A DNA stretch of 64,000 nucleotides from an uncultured Clostridia bacterium (lineage in GTDB: Bacteria; Bacillota; Clostridia; Oscillospirales; Acutalibacteraceae): assembly GCA_937892115.1 (NCBI GenBank), contig CALAUI010000018.1, positions 8,285 to 72,284 of the forward strand, given 5' to 3'. How positions within the stretch are numbered: position 1 is the stretch's first letter; each line of letters begins with the position of its first letter. Made by a program: the position numbers and the translations under genes. This document shows, one piece after another, positions 52,035 to 63,945 of the stretch. A model generated the notes under the pieces. That model searched no databases, was not told the DNA's origin, and saw only the letters and a program-made list of their open reading frames with translations.

Positions 52035-55000
52035 TCAGTCAATATTTTCGTCAATATTTACAGACTTTTTTACGGGGTAGGCCTTTGCTTCACTGTAACA
52101 CTTCATACCTGTACCTGAGGGAAGAAGCTTACCGATGATAACGTTTTCCTTAAGGCCGAGAAGTCTGTCTTCCTTGCCCTTGATTGCAGCATCCGTAAGA
52201 ACCTTTGTGGTCTCCTGGAATGATGCGGCGGAAAGGAATGACTCTGTTGCAAGTGATGCCTTTGTAATACCGAGAAGCGTGGGAACTGCTTCGGCAAGTA
52301 CGGGTTCCTCGCCCTTTGCCTCCGCCTCTGCCTTGATGCGTGCATTCTCTCTGACAAATTCCTGTCTTTCAACCGTCTGGTCGGGAAGGAACTTGGAATT
52401 ACCGGGCTCGGTAATTCTGAGCTGACGCATCATCTGACGTACGATAACCTCGATATGCTTATCGTTGATACCAACGCCCTGAAGACGGTATGTCTTCTGA
52501 ACTTCTCTGATAAGGTAATCGTGAACGGCGTCAACACCGAGAATGGCGAGGATATCCTTGGGATCCTGCGCACCTTCGGTAAGCTGGTCGCCCTTCTTGA
52601 CCTTATCGCCGTCTGTTACCTTCTTCTTGAAGCCGTAAGGAATAAGGTATGCCTTTTCCGTACCGTCATCAGCGGTAACAACAACGTGGTCTGAATTCTT
52701 TATCTTTCTGATACTTGCGATACCGTCGATTTCACTCATGATTGCAAGTACCTTGGGCTTACGGGCTTCAAAGAGTTCCTCAACTCTGGGAAGACCTGAA
52801 GTAATATCCGACTGGTCTGCGGCACCGCCGGTGTGGAAGGTTCTCATTGTAAGCTGAGTACCGGGCTCACCGATTGACTGAGCGGCGATGATACCTACTG
52901 CTTCACCTACGGTAACGGGTCTGCCGGATGCAAGGTTCTTACCGTAGCACTTGATACATACGCCGTGATCGGATTCGCAGGTAAGAAGTGAACGGATTTT
53001 GATCATGGGCTTGGAATCCTCTTCAACCTCACCCTTTGCTACCTTGGCGGCGTGCTCTTTCTTAACTGCAGCGGCAACCTTGTTTGCAAGGTCATCTGTC
53101 ATAAGCTCATCCTTACTGCAGATGAGAGCGCCTGTTTCGGAATCGTAATAATCTTCAAAGAGGTATCTGCCGGAAAGACGCTCCTCAATGGATACGATCT
53201 TTCTTGAGTCCTTCTTCTTTTCATCATCGAAGATATCATATACGTTGATACCGTCGCTGCAGTGGCAGTCTTCCTCGCGGATGATAACATCCTGGGAAAC
53301 GTCAACAAGTCGTCTGGTAAGGTAACCGGAGTCGGCTGTACGCAGAGCGGTATCTGCAAGACCCTTACGGGCACCACGGGCTGAAATGTAATATTCCAGA
53401 ATGTTAAGACCTTCACGGTAGTTAGCTCTGATGGGGACTTCAATTACCTTACCTGAGGTGTTGGCAATAAGTCCGCGCATGCCGGCGAGCTGACGAAGCT
53501 GTGAGTCGTTACCACGGGCGCCTGAATCAAGCATAATGTTGATGGGGTTGTAAGCGTTGAAGTTTGCCTTCAGCTCCTGGAATACGCTGGCTGAGCAGTT
53601 TTCCCAAACCTTGAGGGTTTCCTTGGAACGCTTTTCTTCGGTAAGGAAGCCCCTGTCATAAAGCTTTCTGACCTTCGCAACATCCTCGTCTGCCTTCTTG
53701 AGGATTTCCCATTTCTTGGGAGGAATGGAAGCGTCGCAAACTGCAACGGTAAGGCCTGAATAGGTTGAATACTTATATCCCTGTGCCTTGATCTTATCAA
53801 GAACGACTGCGGATACGGAAGTACCGTGAATCTTGATACAGCGGTCAATAAGCTTACCCAGTACCTTTTTATTTACTTTTTCATTTATTTCGGGTGTGAA
53901 GAGATTTTCGGGCTTTGTTCTGTCAATGAAGCCGAGATCCTGAGGAATGGGCTGGTTGAAGATGATACGGCCGAGAGTGGTGGTCTCAAGGCGGGTAATC
54001 ATTTCACCGTTGAATTCCTTGGACATACGGATTCTGATATGAACGTGAAGACCGATATCGCCTTCATCGTAAGCCATAACGGCTTCATTTACGGAGCCGA
54101 AGGTCTTGTAAATGATAACGGGATTGCCGTTTTCGTCAAGGATAAGGTTGCCGTTTTCATCCCTTGCCTGAAGAGGAGCGCCGGGCTCACAGGGATTCTC
54201 GGGACTGTAATCGTCGTTTTCCTTATTATTATCATTAACCATTGTAAGATAGTAGGAACCGAGGATCATATCCTGAGTGGGAACGGTAACGGGCTTACCG
54301 TCTGAGGGCTTGAGCAGGTTGTTGGCGGCAAGCATAAGGAATCTTGCCTCTGCCTGTGCCTCTGCCGAAAGAGGAACGTGAACAGCCATCTGGTCACCGT
54401 CGAAGTCGGCATTGAATGCGGTACATACAAGGGGATGAAGCTTGATAGCTCTGCCCTCTACAAGTACGGGCTCAAATGCCTGGATACCGAGGCGGTGAAG
54501 AGTGGGAGCACGGTTAAGCATTACGGGATGGTCCTTGATAACGATTTCAAGAGCGTCCCATACTTCGGGAACTGCTCTGTCAACCATCTTACGGGCTGAC
54601 TTGACATTGCCTGCCTTCTCGGTCTCAACAAGTCTCTTCATAATGAAGGGCTTGAAAAGCTCAAGAGCCATTTCCTTGGGAAGACCGCACTGATAAAGCT
54701 TCAGCTCGGGACCTACGACGATAACGGAACGGCCTGAGTAGTCAACACGCTTACCCAGAAGGTTCTGTCTGAAACGTCCCTGCTTACCTTTAAGCATATC
54801 GGAAAGAGATTTGAGGGCTCTGTTGGAGGGACCTGTAACGGGTCTGCCTCTTCTGCCGTTATCAATAAGGGCATCAACAGCTTCCTGGAGCATTCTCTTT
54901 TCGTTTCTGATAATGATTTCGGGAGAACCGAGCTCAATGAGCTTTGCAAGACGGTTGTTTCTGTTGATAACACGTCTGTAAAGATCGTTGAGGTCTGACG

Positions 55001-55766
55001 TTGCGAAACGTCCGCCTTCAAGCTGTACCATAGGACGAAGCTCGGGAGGAAGAACGGGAATTACATCCATGATCATCCACTCGGGTCTGTTGCCTGAAAG
55101 TCTGAAGGATTCAACAACTTCAAGTCTCTTGAGAAGCTTGGCTTTCTTCTGTGTGGAAGCGGTTTCAAGCTCTTCCTTGAGCTGAGCGGAAAGTTCGTCA
55201 AGGTCAATGCCTGCAAGCAGTTCCTTGACTGCTTCTGCACCCATACCTGCCTTGAAGTCATCTTCGTATCTCAGACGGTACTCTTCAAAATCCTTCTCTT
55301 CAAGTGTCTGGCACTTTTCAAGAGGTGTGTCACCGGGATCGATAACGATGTGCTTTGCAAAGTAAAGTACACGTTCAAGATCCTTGGGAGATATATCAAG
55401 GATAAGACTCATTCTTGAGGGGATACCCTTGAAATACCAGATATGTGAAACGGGAGTTGCAAGCTCAATGTGGCCCATTCTTTCACGGCGGACCTTTGCT
55501 CTTGTGATTTCAACACCGCAGCGTTCACAGACCTTGCCCTTATATCTGACCTTTTTATACTTACCGCAATGGCATTCCCAGTCCTTGGTGGGTCCGAAAA
55601 TCTTTTCGCAGAAAAGGCCGTCCTTCTCGGGCTTGAGGGTTCTGTAATTTATTGTCTCGGGCTTCTTGACCTCACCGTAGGACCACTCTCTGATGGTCTC
55701 GGGGGAGGCAAGGCCGATTTTTATGGATTCAAAAGTGAGATTGTCGTTAGTTTCAATAATATCCAT
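52035..55766 (-). CDS. rpoC: RNA polymerase beta' subunit
   Basis: 1243 residues. N-terminal zinc site [20 protein letters not shown], the bridge and lid regions, active-site [16 protein letters not shown], the second zinc cluster ([13 protein letters not shown]) and the terminal helix-rich region. The clamp insert is short, as in Firmicutes. It lies 37 bases after rpoB. No terminator is evident between rpoC and the rpsL promoter. Confidence 0.99.
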   Translation of the reverse strand: MDIIETNDNLTFESIKIGLASPETIREWSYGEVKKPETINYRTLKPEKDGLFCEKIFGPTKDWECHCGKYKKVRYKGKVCERCGVEITRAKVRRERMGHIELATPVSHIWYFKGIPSRMSLILDISPKDLERVLYFAKHIVIDPGDTPLEKCQTLEEKDFEEYRLRYEDDFKAGMGAEAVKELLAGIDLDELSAQLKEELETASTQKKAKLLKRLEVVESFRLSGNRPEWMIMDVIPVLPPELRPMVQLEGGRFATSDLNDLYRRVINRNNRLAKLIELGSPEIIIRNEKRMLQEAVDALIDNGRRGRPVTGPSNRALKSLSDMLKGKQGRFRQNLLGKRVDYSGRSVIVVGPELKLYQCGLPKEMALELFKPFIMKRLVETEKAGNVKSARKMVDRAVPEVWDALEIVIKDHPVMLNRAPTLHRLGIQAFEPVLVEGRAIKLHPLVCTAFNADFDGDQMAVHVPLSAEAQAEARFLMLAANNLLKPSDGKPVTVPTQDMILGSYYLTMVNDNNKENDDYSPENPCEPGAPLQARDENGNLILDENGNPVIIYKTFGSVNEAVMAYDEGDIGLHVHIRIRMSKEFNGEMITRLETTTLGRIIFNQPIPQDLGFIDRTKPENLFTPEINEKVNKKVLGKLIDRCIKIHGTSVSAVVLDKIKAQGYKYSTYSGLTVAVCDASIPPKKWEILKKADEDVAKVRKLYDRGFLTEEKRSKETLKVWENCSASVFQELKANFNAYNPINIMLDSGARGNDSQLRQLAGMRGLIANTSGKVIEVPIRANYREGLNILEYYISARGARKGLADTALRTADSGYLTRRLVDVSQDVIIREEDCHCSDGINVYDIFDDEKKKDSRKIVSIEERLSGRYLFEDYYDSETGALICSKDELMTDDLANKVAAAVKKEHAAKVAKGEVEEDSKPMIKIRSLLTCESDHGVCIKCYGKNLASGRPVTVGEAVGIIAAQSIGEPGTQLTMRTFHTGGAADQSDITSGLPRVEELFEARKPKVLAIMSEIDGIASIRKIKNSDHVVVTADDGTEKAYLIPYGFKKKVTDGDKVKKGDQLTEGAQDPKDILAILGVDAVHDYLIREVQKTYRLQGVGINDKHIEVIVRQMMRQLRITEPGNSKFLPDQTVERQEFVRENARIKAEAEAKGEEPVLAEAVPTLLGITKASLATESFLSAASFQETTKVLTDAAIKGKEDRLLGLKENVIIGKLLPSGTGMKCYSEAKAYPVKKSVNIDENID

Positions 55767-55803
55767 TAACGATGCCCCTTCCTTAGTTTATTTTTAGCGG
55801 AGA

Positions 55804-58800
55804 TTAAAATTCTTCCTCTGATGAGGAGCCGAAGTCAAGTCCGAAATCCATGGAATCGCCGTCATCAAATCCGATGTCGTCTTCCATGATTCCCACTGCG
55901 CCTGCGTAGAAATCTTCGTCTGAATCATCATCGGATTCAAAGATGTCGTTTTCAAGACTGTCTTCATCAATACCGAAGCCGGCCTGATTCTCTGCATCGT
56001 TTACATTTTCAAATGCTTCCTTGTGATCGTCTGCCGATGCGGGGAAGTCATTGTCAAATGAGGTGCGAAGGTCGATTTCTTCACCGTTCTTGTCAAGGAC
56101 CTTGATGTCAAGAGCAAGTGACTGAAGCTCTTTTACAAGTACCTTGAATGCTTCGGGAGTGCCGGGATTGGGAACGTTATCGCCCTTTACGATTGCCTCG
56201 TATGTGGCAACACGTCCGTTGGTATCGTCTGACTTGACTGTAAGAATCTCCTGAAGGGTATATGCTGCGCCGTATGCTTCAAGTGCCCAAACTTCCATTT
56301 CACCGAAACGCTGGCCGCCGAACTGAGCTTTACCGCCGAGGGGCTGCTGTGTAACGAGAGAGTAGGGACCTGTTGAACGGGCGTGAATCTTATCGTCAAC
56401 AAGGTGATGGAGCTTGAGATAGTACATTACGCCGACTGTTACGGGGTTATCAAACTTACGGCCCGTACGTCCGTCGTAAAGAACGGTCTTACCGCTCTGG
56501 TCAATCTTGTAAACCTTGGATTCATCAAATTCATACTTGCTTTCGTCGAATTCTTCACCGTGCGCTTCTGCGTATGCTTTTGCGGCGGCGGCTCTCTGAG
56601 CAAGCTCTTCCTTCGCCTTGATGACCGCCTGCTTGTTGGCCTCCTCGAATGCATCGTGGATGTCGGATTCGTGAGCGCCGTCAAATACGGGAGTCATAAC
56701 CTTGCAGTCAAGTGAACGTGCTGCAAGACCAAGGTGAACTTCAAGTACCTGACCGATATTCATTCGGGAAGGTACGCCGAGGGGATTAAGTACGATATCA
56801 AGAGGAGTACCGTCGGGAAGGAAGGGCATATCTTCCTGAGGAAGGATTCTTGAAACAACGCCCTTGTTACCGTGACGGCCTGCCATCTTATCGCCTACGG
56901 AAAGCTTACGCTTCTGGGCGATGTAGCAGCGGACTACCTTATTTACGCCGGGAGCCAGCTCGTCGCTGTTTTCCTTTGTGAATACCTCAACGTTGACAAC
57001 AACGCCGTAAGTACCGTGGGGAACTCTCAGGGAAGTATCTCTTACTTCCTTTGCCTTCTCACCGAAGATGGCGTGAAGCAGTCTCTCTTCGGGAGTCATT
57101 TCGGTTTCGCCCTTGGGTGTGACCTTACCTACAAGGATATCGCCGGAACGGACTTCCGCACCGATGCGGATGATGCCTTCCTCGTCAAGATTTGCAAGGG
57201 CATCCTCACCGGTATTGGGAATGTCTCTTGTGATATCTTCGGGTCCGAGCTTGGTATCTCTTGCCTCGGTTTCGTATTCCTCAATGTGAATTGACGTATA
57301 AACGTCATCACGGACGAGTTTTTCATTGATAAGAACAGCGTCCTCGTAGTTGTAGCCCTCCCAGGTCATAAAGCCGATAAGAGCATTCTTGCCGAGAGCA
57401 ACCTCACCGTGATCGGTGGCGGGACCGTCGGCGATTACTTCGCCCTTTTCAACTCTCTGTCCTGCGGAAACGATAGGTCTCTGGTTATTGCAGCAGGCCT
57501 GGTTGGAACGCATGAACTTGATGATTTCGTATTCTCTTGTTTCGCCGCCGTCCTCAAGGATTTCAATACTGTCTGCCGAAACCTTGGTAACAACGCCGCT
57601 TTCCTTTGCGAGAACGCAGACGCCGGAGTCAACGGCTGCCTTGTACTCCATACCGGTACCTACGAGAGGAGCGGTGGTCTTGAGAAGAGGAACTGCCTGC
57701 TTCTGCATGTTGGAGCCCATGAGTGCACGGTTGGCGTCATCGTTCTCAAGGAAGGGAATCATTGCCGTTGCAACGGATACAACCATCTTGGGAGAAACGT
57801 CGATGTAATCTGCCTTTGCGGGCTCGCACTCAAGGAACAGGTCTCTGTATCTTGCGGAGATTCTGCTGTTGATGAATCTGCCGTTTTCGTCAAGGGGCTC
57901 GTTTGCCTGTGCAACAACGAAATCGTCCTCGGTGTCGGCAGTCATGTACTCAACTTCGTCAAGTACACGGACATCGGTGATTTTTCCGTCCTTGTCATAG
58001 GTCTTTTCAATCTTTCTGTAAGGTGCCTCGATAAAGCCGTACGCATTGATCTTTGCATAAGTAGCAAGATATGAGATAAGGCCGATGTTGGGACCTTCGG
58101 GAGTCTCAATGGGGCACATTCTGCCGTAGTGTGTATAGTGAACGTCGCGGACCTCAAATCCGGCTCTGTCTCGGGAAAGACCGCCGGGGCCGAGGGCTGA
58201 AATACGGCGCTTATGTGTAAGCTCTGCGAGGGGGTTATTCTGGTCCATGAACTGTGAAAGAGGTGATGAACCGAAGAACTCGCGCATTGCGGTGGTAACG
58301 GGACGGATATTGATGAGAGACTGGGGAGTAATCTTCTCATCCTCCTCCTGTGCCTGAATAGCCATTCTTTCACGGACTACTCTTTCCATTCTGGAGAGAC
58401 CGATCTTGAATTGGTTCTGGAGGAGCTCACCGACGGAGCGGATACGTCTGTTGCCCAGATGGTCGATATCATCAATGTTGCCTACGTGCTTTGTAAGGCA
58501 GTTTACATAGTTTACGGAAGCGTAGATATCGTCTCTGATGATGAACTTGGGAATAAGGTCATCACAGCGGTTTTTCATTTCTTCAAGGAGGGCTTCCTTA
58601 TCGTCGCCGCACTTTTCAAGTACTTCCATCATTACGGAATAGCGTACCTTTTCGTTGATGGCGATTGCATCAAGCTCTTCTCTTGTGATTGAATCGGGAA
58701 GAACTGCCATGGGCTCTACCATACGGTTGGAAACTACCGTAAGCTCACTGCCGTCTTCACATTCAACTACCACTCTCCAGACGCCCGCTGTTTCAAGCTC

Positions 58801-59751
58801 GTTTGCTCTTGCTCTGGTAAGTACCTCACCGGGCTCTGCAAGAAGCTCGCCTGTTTTCTCATCGATGACGGGCTGTGCTACGGTGCAGCCGGGAAGTCTG
58901 TTGGCAAGTGCAAGCTTCTTGTTGTACTTGTAACGGCCTACTCTGGAAATGTCATATCTGTAAGGATCAAAGAACAGACTGTCAATGTTCTGCTGAGCGC
59001 TCTCAAGAGTTACGGGCTCACCGGGACGCATCTTCTTGAACATTTCCATAAGTGCTTCTTCGGTGTTCTTCGTTTCGTCTCTCTCAAGAGTTGCTTCAAG
59101 CTTGATGTCATCGCCGAAGAACTCACGGATTTCCTGATTGGAGCTGAGACCCAGAGCACGCACGAAGGTGGTGATGAGAAGCTTTTTATTTTTGTCTATC
59201 TTTACATAGAAGATGTCGTTGATATCCGTTTCGTATTCAAGCCAGGCACCTCTGTTGGGGTTGATGGTGCTTGAGTAAAGCTCCTTACCTGTCTTGTCGT
59301 GAGTCATACCGAAATATACACCGGGGGAACGAACCAACTGGGAAACAATAACTCTTTCTGCGCCGTTGATTACGAACGTACCGCTTTCGGTCATGATGGG
59401 GAATTCACCCATGAATACTTCCGATTCCTTGATAGTACCCGTATTCTTATTCTGAAGACGTACGGTAACTCTCATAGGTGCCGAATAGGTGGTACTTCTT
59501 TCCTTGCATTCACGCACGTTGTATTTTGGCTTGTCATCAAAGCGGTAACCGATAAAGCTGAGGACAAGGTTTCCCGAGTAATCCGTGATGTCTGCCATAT
59601 CACGGAATGCTTCCTTTAATCCTGCATTAAGGAACCACTCATAAGATGACTTCTGGATTTCAATAAGGTTGGGCATATCCATAACCTCATTGATTTTGCC
59701 GAAGCTCTGGCGTGTGCAGCTTCCTCTTGTAACGGGCTTCACATTGAGCAT
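55804..59751 (-). CDS. rpoB: RNA polymerase beta subunit, with acidic C-terminal extension
   Basis: 1315 residues. The rifampicin region [17 protein letters not shown] and [14 protein letters not shown] is in wild-type form; [14 protein letters not shown], the Sw3/Sw4 regions and [22 protein letters not shown] are present. After the normal end near IDLRTSF there are about 90 further residues that are very rich in Asp and Glu (for example [14 protein letters not shown] and SSSEEEF), an uncommon tail. GGAGG is eight bases before ATG 59751. No rplJ-rplL genes lie upstream; the gene has its own promoter. Confidence 0.98.
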   Translation of the reverse strand: MLNVKPVTRGSCTRQSFGKINEVMDMPNLIEIQKSSYEWFLNAGLKEAFRDMADITDYSGNLVLSFIGYRFDDKPKYNVRECKERSTTYSAPMRVTVRLQNKNTGTIKESEVFMGEFPIMTESGTFVINGAERVIVSQLVRSPGVYFGMTHDKTGKELYSSTINPNRGAWLEYETDINDIFYVKIDKNKKLLITTFVRALGLSSNQEIREFFGDDIKLEATLERDETKNTEEALMEMFKKMRPGEPVTLESAQQNIDSLFFDPYRYDISRVGRYKYNKKLALANRLPGCTVAQPVIDEKTGELLAEPGEVLTRARANELETAGVWRVVVECEDGSELTVVSNRMVEPMAVLPDSITREELDAIAINEKVRYSVMMEVLEKCGDDKEALLEEMKNRCDDLIPKFIIRDDIYASVNYVNCLTKHVGNIDDIDHLGNRRIRSVGELLQNQFKIGLSRMERVVRERMAIQAQEEDEKITPQSLINIRPVTTAMREFFGSSPLSQFMDQNNPLAELTHKRRISALGPGGLSRDRAGFEVRDVHYTHYGRMCPIETPEGPNIGLISYLATYAKINAYGFIEAPYRKIEKTYDKDGKITDVRVLDEVEYMTADTEDDFVVAQANEPLDENGRFINSRISARYRDLFLECEPAKADYIDVSPKMVVSVATAMIPFLENDDANRALMGSNMQKQAVPLLKTTAPLVGTGMEYKAAVDSGVCVLAKESGVVTKVSADSIEILEDGGETREYEIIKFMRSNQACCNNQRPIVSAGQRVEKGEVIADGPATDHGEVALGKNALIGFMTWEGYNYEDAVLINEKLVRDDVYTSIHIEEYETEARDTKLGPEDITRDIPNTGEDALANLDEEGIIRIGAEVRSGDILVGKVTPKGETEMTPEERLLHAIFGEKAKEVRDTSLRVPHGTYGVVVNVEVFTKENSDELAPGVNKVVRCYIAQKRKLSVGDKMAGRHGNKGVVSRILPQEDMPFLPDGTPLDIVLNPLGVPSRMNIGQVLEVHLGLAARSLDCKVMTPVFDGAHESDIHDAFEEANKQAVIKAKEELAQRAAAAKAYAEAHGEEFDESKYEFDESKVYKIDQSGKTVLYDGRTGRKFDNPVTVGVMYYLKLHHLVDDKIHARSTGPYSLVTQQPLGGKAQFGGQRFGEMEVWALEAYGAAYTLQEILTVKSDDTNGRVATYEAIVKGDNVPNPGTPEAFKVLVKELQSLALDIKVLDKNGEEIDLRTSFDNDFPASADDHKEAFENVNDAENQAGFGIDEDSLENDIFESDDDSDEDFYAGAVGIMEDDIGFDDGDSMDFGLDFGSSSEEEF

Positions 59752-59799
59752 CTGATAATCCTCCGTTCATAATTTGCTTGCGGAACAGCGCCTCTATAT

Positions 59800-59829
59800 A
59801 TTATAAAATTGCATAAAAATAGAGGGCAA
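59800..59829 (-). promoter_or_regulatory. Possible second promoter of rpoB
   Basis: Minus strand TTGCCC (59829-59824), 18 bases, TATAAT (59805-59800). Weaker -35 than the upstream one. Confidence 0.4.
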
Positions 59830-59855
59830 CGTATTCCATTATAAGAATGTTCAGC

Positions 59856-59884
59856 ATTTTACTCTTATGACCGATTAAAGTCAA
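59856..59884 (-). promoter_or_regulatory. Sigma-A promoter of rpoBC
   Basis: Minus strand TTGACT (59884-59879), 17 bases, TAAAAT (59861-59856), giving a leader of about 98 bases. The 301-base gap 59752-60052 otherwise holds the fucosidase terminator and AT-rich sequence without a reading frame. Confidence 0.82.
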
Positions 59885-59940
59885 GGATTTATTTTTATAT
59901 ATGGGCAAAGATATTTATTTTTGTTTATGTGCACAAAAAG

Positions 59941-59985
59941 AAAAAGCAAAAGCTACGAAATTTTGTTAAAAATAACGCAGCTTTT
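59941..59985 (-). terminator. Terminator of the tmcAL/fucosidase unit
   Basis: AAAAGCTACG/CGCAGCTTTT (59948-59957 with 59976-59985, one G-U pair on the minus strand), 18-base loop, then on the minus strand GCTTTTTCTTTTTG. Confidence 0.75.
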
Positions 59986-60052
59986 TCTCTTAATTTTTAT
60001 GATTTTTACCTGATTTTCGCTTCGGAATATACGGATAAGAATCCGGCAAGTA

Positions 60053-61312
60053 TCAGTACAGCTCCGCCTTTTTGATGGATATTTCTCTGCCGTCGGATGA
60101 ACTGACCTGCGCCTTTATTTCTTTTGCGGAAATTCCTTCAAGGGGAACGATTCTCTTGTGACCGATACATTCACCGCGGTAAATTTCACTGCCGTCCGCA
60201 TAAAGAATCAACCCGTCAACGTTTTCGCCCTTTGAAATATCCTCACTTATGACAAAGTAATTCAGCTTCGTTTCGCCGTCCGAATGGAGGACGATATTAT
60301 CAATATCGGGATTTTCAACGGCATCAACCGGGCTTGCAAAGGTTTCTTTCAGAAGTTTTCCGAAAGCAGCGAACTGCTCTTCATCCTGAAAATCGCCGTC
60401 GGCGGAAATTGCCATACCCACCATCATATTGGTGTTTCTGCCTACGGATTTCACGTAACAGTCAAGAAGCTTTTCCGGAGAAAGAACGTATTGCTCCTCC
60501 CCTGCCTTCCAGCCCCATCCGCCGGCATAGGATTCATTTGCACGGTTGGGAAAATCCGTTTCGGCAGGTACCCATAATTCGCCGTTGATGTCACCATAAA
60601 TATCGGTTCTGTCATCTTTTCTGACTGTTGCACGGCAGCATTCGGGAGCAATACCGTCTTCATTTCCCACCCATCTGATGTTATGGGGAGCATCGGCAGG
60701 GCCCTGGAAGGTCACGGCATCGGGCTGATATTTTTTCAGTATGGGCAGGATATCGGGGCCGCCCTTTTCCTTCGGGATCACTCCCCCGTCAAACCATATT
60801 TCAAACAGCTCGCCGTATTCGCTCCATATCTCTTTTACCTGCTCCTCAACGCAGTGAACGTACGCCTGATATTCTTCGGACTTATAATCAATATCCCACT
60901 CGTCATTGATGTTGTAATAACCGTTACAGCCCGTTGAATAGTAAGCACCCGGCTTGATTCCGTATTTTTTGCAGGCATCAAGGAATTCGCGGAAAATATC
61001 TCCCTTTCCGTCCTTCCATTTCATTGACGCGCAGGAATAATCGTTGACCTTCGTGGGCCAGAGTGAAAATCCCGTGCAGTGATTGAGAACGATGACCGCA
61101 TATTTTGCACCCAGCTCAAAGGCACTTCTTACCCACTGCTCCGAGTCAAGCTTTGTGGGATTGAATTTATCCGGTGACAGTCTTGTCCTCACGGCAGAGG
61201 TCTTGTAATCCTTGAAATCCGTATCGTAGATTTCCATTATGTAGTGAATTATTACGCCGATTTCCATATCAGCCCATTGAAGTTGCTGCTTTGTGGGTAA
61301 CGCCTTATTCAT
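60053..61312 (-). CDS. GH29-family alpha-L-fucosidase
   Basis: 419 residues, no signal peptide, so probably acting in the cytosol on imported fucosylated glycans. GH29 features: FNPTKLDSEQWVRSAFELGA, KYAVIVLNHCTGFSLWPTK (H78 of the HDGF-type block), KYGIKPGAYYS, and the nucleophile D175 in LFEIWFDGGV. The C-terminal 80 residues are a small beta domain. GGAGG is eight bases upstream of the ATG. It lies 27 bases after tmcAL and probably shares its transcript although unrelated in function. Confidence 0.87.
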   Translation of the reverse strand: MNKALPTKQQLQWADMEIGVIIHYIMEIYDTDFKDYKTSAVRTRLSPDKFNPTKLDSEQWVRSAFELGAKYAVIVLNHCTGFSLWPTKVNDYSCASMKWKDGKGDIFREFLDACKKYGIKPGAYYSTGCNGYYNINDEWDIDYKSEEYQAYVHCVEEQVKEIWSEYGELFEIWFDGGVIPKEKGGPDILPILKKYQPDAVTFQGPADAPHNIRWVGNEDGIAPECCRATVRKDDRTDIYGDINGELWVPAETDFPNRANESYAGGWGWKAGEEQYVLSPEKLLDCYVKSVGRNTNMMVGMAISADGDFQDEEQFAAFGKLLKETFASPVDAVENPDIDNIVLHSDGETKLNYFVISEDISKGENVDGLILYADGSEIYRGECIGHKRIVPLEGISAKEIKAQVSSSDGREISIKKAELY

Positions 61313-61339
61313 TATATCTTCCTCCGCTCCTTCCGGACA

Positions 61340-62509
61340 TTACGGGATTATGACGCGAAAGCTTTTTTCTTTTCCGCAGGAAACGGGATTTTCAAGGCAG
61401 AGGGAACGTGCATCGGTCGCCCTGCATTCCGCTTCAAAAACGCTCTTTGCCTCATTGCCGAGGCAAGCGGTATCCGCCGTCTTTGACACTATGGGAAGAG
61501 ATGCGTTTTTCTTCATGAGAGCGGCAAGCTCCGCACCCTTTCCGTTCATTCCGAGTATTCTGATATACGGTACGGGAAGTGCCGAAAGCTCCGCTGTTAT
61601 ACCCAGAAAGGAATTCATTACGATGCGTCTGATTCTGGCGTGGGTATACCGTTTTGTTTTGGCTTCAGAATAAAGCTCCTCAAGGGTTGACGCTTTCCTT
61701 GATGAGTCGTAAATCCTGTTTTCAATGCCTTCGGAAACGTCGGGAGCGAGCCCGGTTTCCTCTGCCGTCATCATTCTCAGACGGCACAGCACCGAAGCGT
61801 CAAGCTTATCGGGGCAAAGGAGATTTTTCCCGTTTTCATATATTGAATAATCGGGTACGAGTGACGAAAAATCTTCACCCGAATATATCATTTTTCTTAT
61901 CTGCATCGCACCTGCAAAACCGCTTGTCATATCGGCTGAATCGTGGCCTGCGCCCTGCCTTTTCACCGTAAAAAGCTCCGTATCTGATTTCAGCTCCGAA
62001 AGGGCACGGATATATTCAACCGCAAGTATATTGTTGGGTTGAGCAAGCAAAGACGCAAGGTCGGGTCTTATATCTCTCACCGCTTTTTCTCTTGCGGCGG
62101 CAAAGGTTATGCCTGAGGAAAGATATTCACGGATAGCGGCATTGGTCTCATCGGAATCAATCAGCGAAGCACATTCCGTCAGCAGGGAAGCATCACCGCA
62201 TTCGCTTCCGAAGGCAAGCGTATCAACGACTCCCGTTCTTACGAGAGTATCAACTGCACCGAAGGCAAATTCCTTTGCCGAAGACAATGCCTTGGTAACG
62301 GGCAGCTGAAGCACAAGGTCAACGCCCCCCTCAAGGGCGGCTTTTACCCTTACGGAGGTATCGTAAACAGCCGGCTCACCTCTCTGGACGAAGCTGCCGC
62401 TCATTACGGCAACGACGTGGGTTGCTCCCGCACTTCTGACGGAATCAATCAGATATTTGTGACCGTTGTGAAACGGATTGAATTCCGCAACGATTCCCGC
62501 TGTTTTCAT
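61340..62509 (-). CDS. tmcAL: tRNA(Met) cytidine acetate ligase (TmcAL/YlbM)
   Basis: Forms N4-acetylcytidine at the wobble position of elongator tRNA-Met from acetate and ATP in Bacillus relatives. 389 residues. Nucleotidyltransferase motif IVAEFNPFHNGHKYLI (NPFHNGH at 11-17), VAVMSGSFVQRGEPA and the C-terminal RRIVMNSFLGI and PYIRILGMNGKG. ATG 62509 is taken because the protein then begins as in relatives; a TTG at 62515 has slightly better spacing from AGAGG (62526-62522) and cannot be excluded. Confidence 0.9.
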   Translation of the reverse strand: MKTAGIVAEFNPFHNGHKYLIDSVRSAGATHVVAVMSGSFVQRGEPAVYDTSVRVKAALEGGVDLVLQLPVTKALSSAKEFAFGAVDTLVRTGVVDTLAFGSECGDASLLTECASLIDSDETNAAIREYLSSGITFAAAREKAVRDIRPDLASLLAQPNNILAVEYIRALSELKSDTELFTVKRQGAGHDSADMTSGFAGAMQIRKMIYSGEDFSSLVPDYSIYENGKNLLCPDKLDASVLCRLRMMTAEETGLAPDVSEGIENRIYDSSRKASTLEELYSEAKTKRYTHARIRRIVMNSFLGITAELSALPVPYIRILGMNGKGAELAALMKKNASLPIVSKTADTACLGNEAKSVFEAECRATDARSLCLENPVSCGKEKSFRVIIP

Positions 62510-62543
62510 TGGCAATGCTCACCTCTTTCCCGTTATTTTTCTC

Positions 62544-62572
62544 TTGATTTTACCTGTTCTTGGGTATATAAT
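62544..62572 (+). promoter_or_regulatory. Sigma-A promoter of ackA
   Basis: TTGATT (62544-62549), 17 bases, TATAAT (62567-62572). Confidence 0.88.
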
Positions 62573-62596
62573 AATGAAGTTAAATTTATTTTTCAA
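62568..62596 (-). promoter_or_regulatory. Promoter of the tmcAL unit, overlapping the ackA -10
   Basis: Minus strand TTGAAA (62596-62591), 17 bases, TATTAT (62573-62568). The -10 hexamers of the two divergent promoters share five bases. Confidence 0.65.
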
Positions 62597-62624
62597 GTAT
62601 TTTTTATTTACGGAGTGATTAACT

Positions 62625-63827
62625 ATGAAAATTCTTGTACTCAACTGCGGCAGCTCATCCCTTAAATATCAGCTTATCGATATGGAAAACGAAAAGCTCC
62701 TTGCAAAGGGTATCTGCGAGCAGATCGGCGACTCAAATGCCACCTTCACACACAAGGTTCCCGATGACGAAAGCAAGCTTATCAAAGCAAAGCCCACTCT
62801 CATGGCTGACCACGGCGAAGCTATCCAGATAGTTCTTGATGCACTTATCAGCAAGGAATACGGCGTAATCGATTCCCTTGACGAAATCGGTGCGGTAGGT
62901 CACAGAGTTCTTCACGGCGGCGAAAAATTCAGCGCTTCCGTTCTCGTTAACGAAGACGTAAAAGCGGCAATCAGAGAATGCTTCAAATTCGGTCCTCTTC
63001 ACAATCCGGCAAACCTCAAGGGCATTGAAGCATGCGAAAAGATAACGAACGTTCCTCAGGTCGCAGTGTTTGATACCGGCTTCCATCAGACAATGCCCGA
63101 CTATGCTTACCTTTATGCTCTTCCTTATGAGTTCTATGAGAAGGACGGCATCCGCAAGTACGGCTTCCACGGTACTTCACACAGATTCGTTTCCGGCCGC
63201 TGCATTGAGCTCCTCGGCGGCAAGGCAGAGGGTACTAAAATCGTTACCTGCCATCTCGGCAACGGCTCCTCAATCACAGCCGTCAAGGACGGCAAGTGCC
63301 TTGATACGACAATGGGTCTTACTCCCCTTGAAGGCATCGTCATGGGTACACGCTGCGGCTCAATCGATCCCGCAATCGTTACCACAATCATGAAGGCCCA
63401 CAATCTCACTCCCGACGAGATGGATAATCTCATGAATAAGAAGAGCGGTATGCTCGGTCTTGCAGGCACAAGCGATAACAGAACTATTGAAAACAGAGCC
63501 AAGGAAGGTGACGAGAGAGCTATGCTCGTTGAATCCATGCTCTGCCATCAGCTTGCAAAGTATATCGGCGGCTTCGCGGCTGCCATGGGCGGCATTGATG
63601 CAGTCGTATTCACCGGCGGTATCGGCGAAAACAATCCCCAGTACAGAACGAGAATCGCAGACAGCATCGGCTTCCTGGGTACTGCAATTGACGAAGAAAA
63701 GAATCACGTCAGAGGCGAGGAAATCGAGATTTCCGTTCCCGGCTCAAAGGTTAAGATGTATGTAATCCCCACCAATGAAGAGCTTGTAATTGCAAGAGAT
63801 ACGAAAGCAATCGTTGACACCCTTTGA
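62625..63827 (+). CDS. ackA: Acetate kinase
   Basis: Interconverts acetyl phosphate plus ADP with acetate plus ATP, the energy-yielding last step of acetate fermentation. 400 residues, full length. LVLNCGSSSLKYQL at the start, GHRVLHGGEKF, FDTGFHQTMP, YGFHGTSHRFVS, CHLGNGSSITAV, TRCGSIDPAI, FTGGIGEN and the terminal TNEELVIARDT. GGAG is nine bases before the ATG. No pta gene lies next to it within the window. Confidence 0.99.
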   Translation: MKILVLNCGSSSLKYQLIDMENEKLLAKGICEQIGDSNATFTHKVPDDESKLIKAKPTLMADHGEAIQIVLDALISKEYGVIDSLDEIGAVGHRVLHGGEKFSASVLVNEDVKAAIRECFKFGPLHNPANLKGIEACEKITNVPQVAVFDTGFHQTMPDYAYLYALPYEFYEKDGIRKYGFHGTSHRFVSGRCIELLGGKAEGTKIVTCHLGNGSSITAVKDGKCLDTTMGLTPLEGIVMGTRCGSIDPAIVTTIMKAHNLTPDEMDNLMNKKSGMLGLAGTSDNRTIENRAKEGDERAMLVESMLCHQLAKYIGGFAAAMGGIDAVVFTGGIGENNPQYRTRIADSIGFLGTAIDEEKNHVRGEEIEISVPGSKVKMYVIPTNEELVIARDTKAIVDTL

Positions 63828-63873
63828 TTTTTCGCTTGAATTTATCGGCGAAGAACGGCAAAACAATAAGTAT

Positions 63874-63909
63874 AACGGGCTTGCCTTGAAGGCAAGCCCG
63901 TTGGTTTTA
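63874..63909 (+). terminator. Rho-independent terminator of ackA
   Basis: Perfect 12-bp stem AACGGGCTTGCC/GGCAAGCCCGTT (63874-63885 with 63891-63902), TTGAA loop, then GGTTTTAT. Confidence 0.88.
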
Positions 63910-63945
63910 TGTGTTGCCGACACCGTGTGCCGTTCTGTAAAGTGC

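Noticed and set aside
57409..58074. 221-codon plus-strand frame
   Set aside because: Antisense to rpoB and explained by its codon bias.
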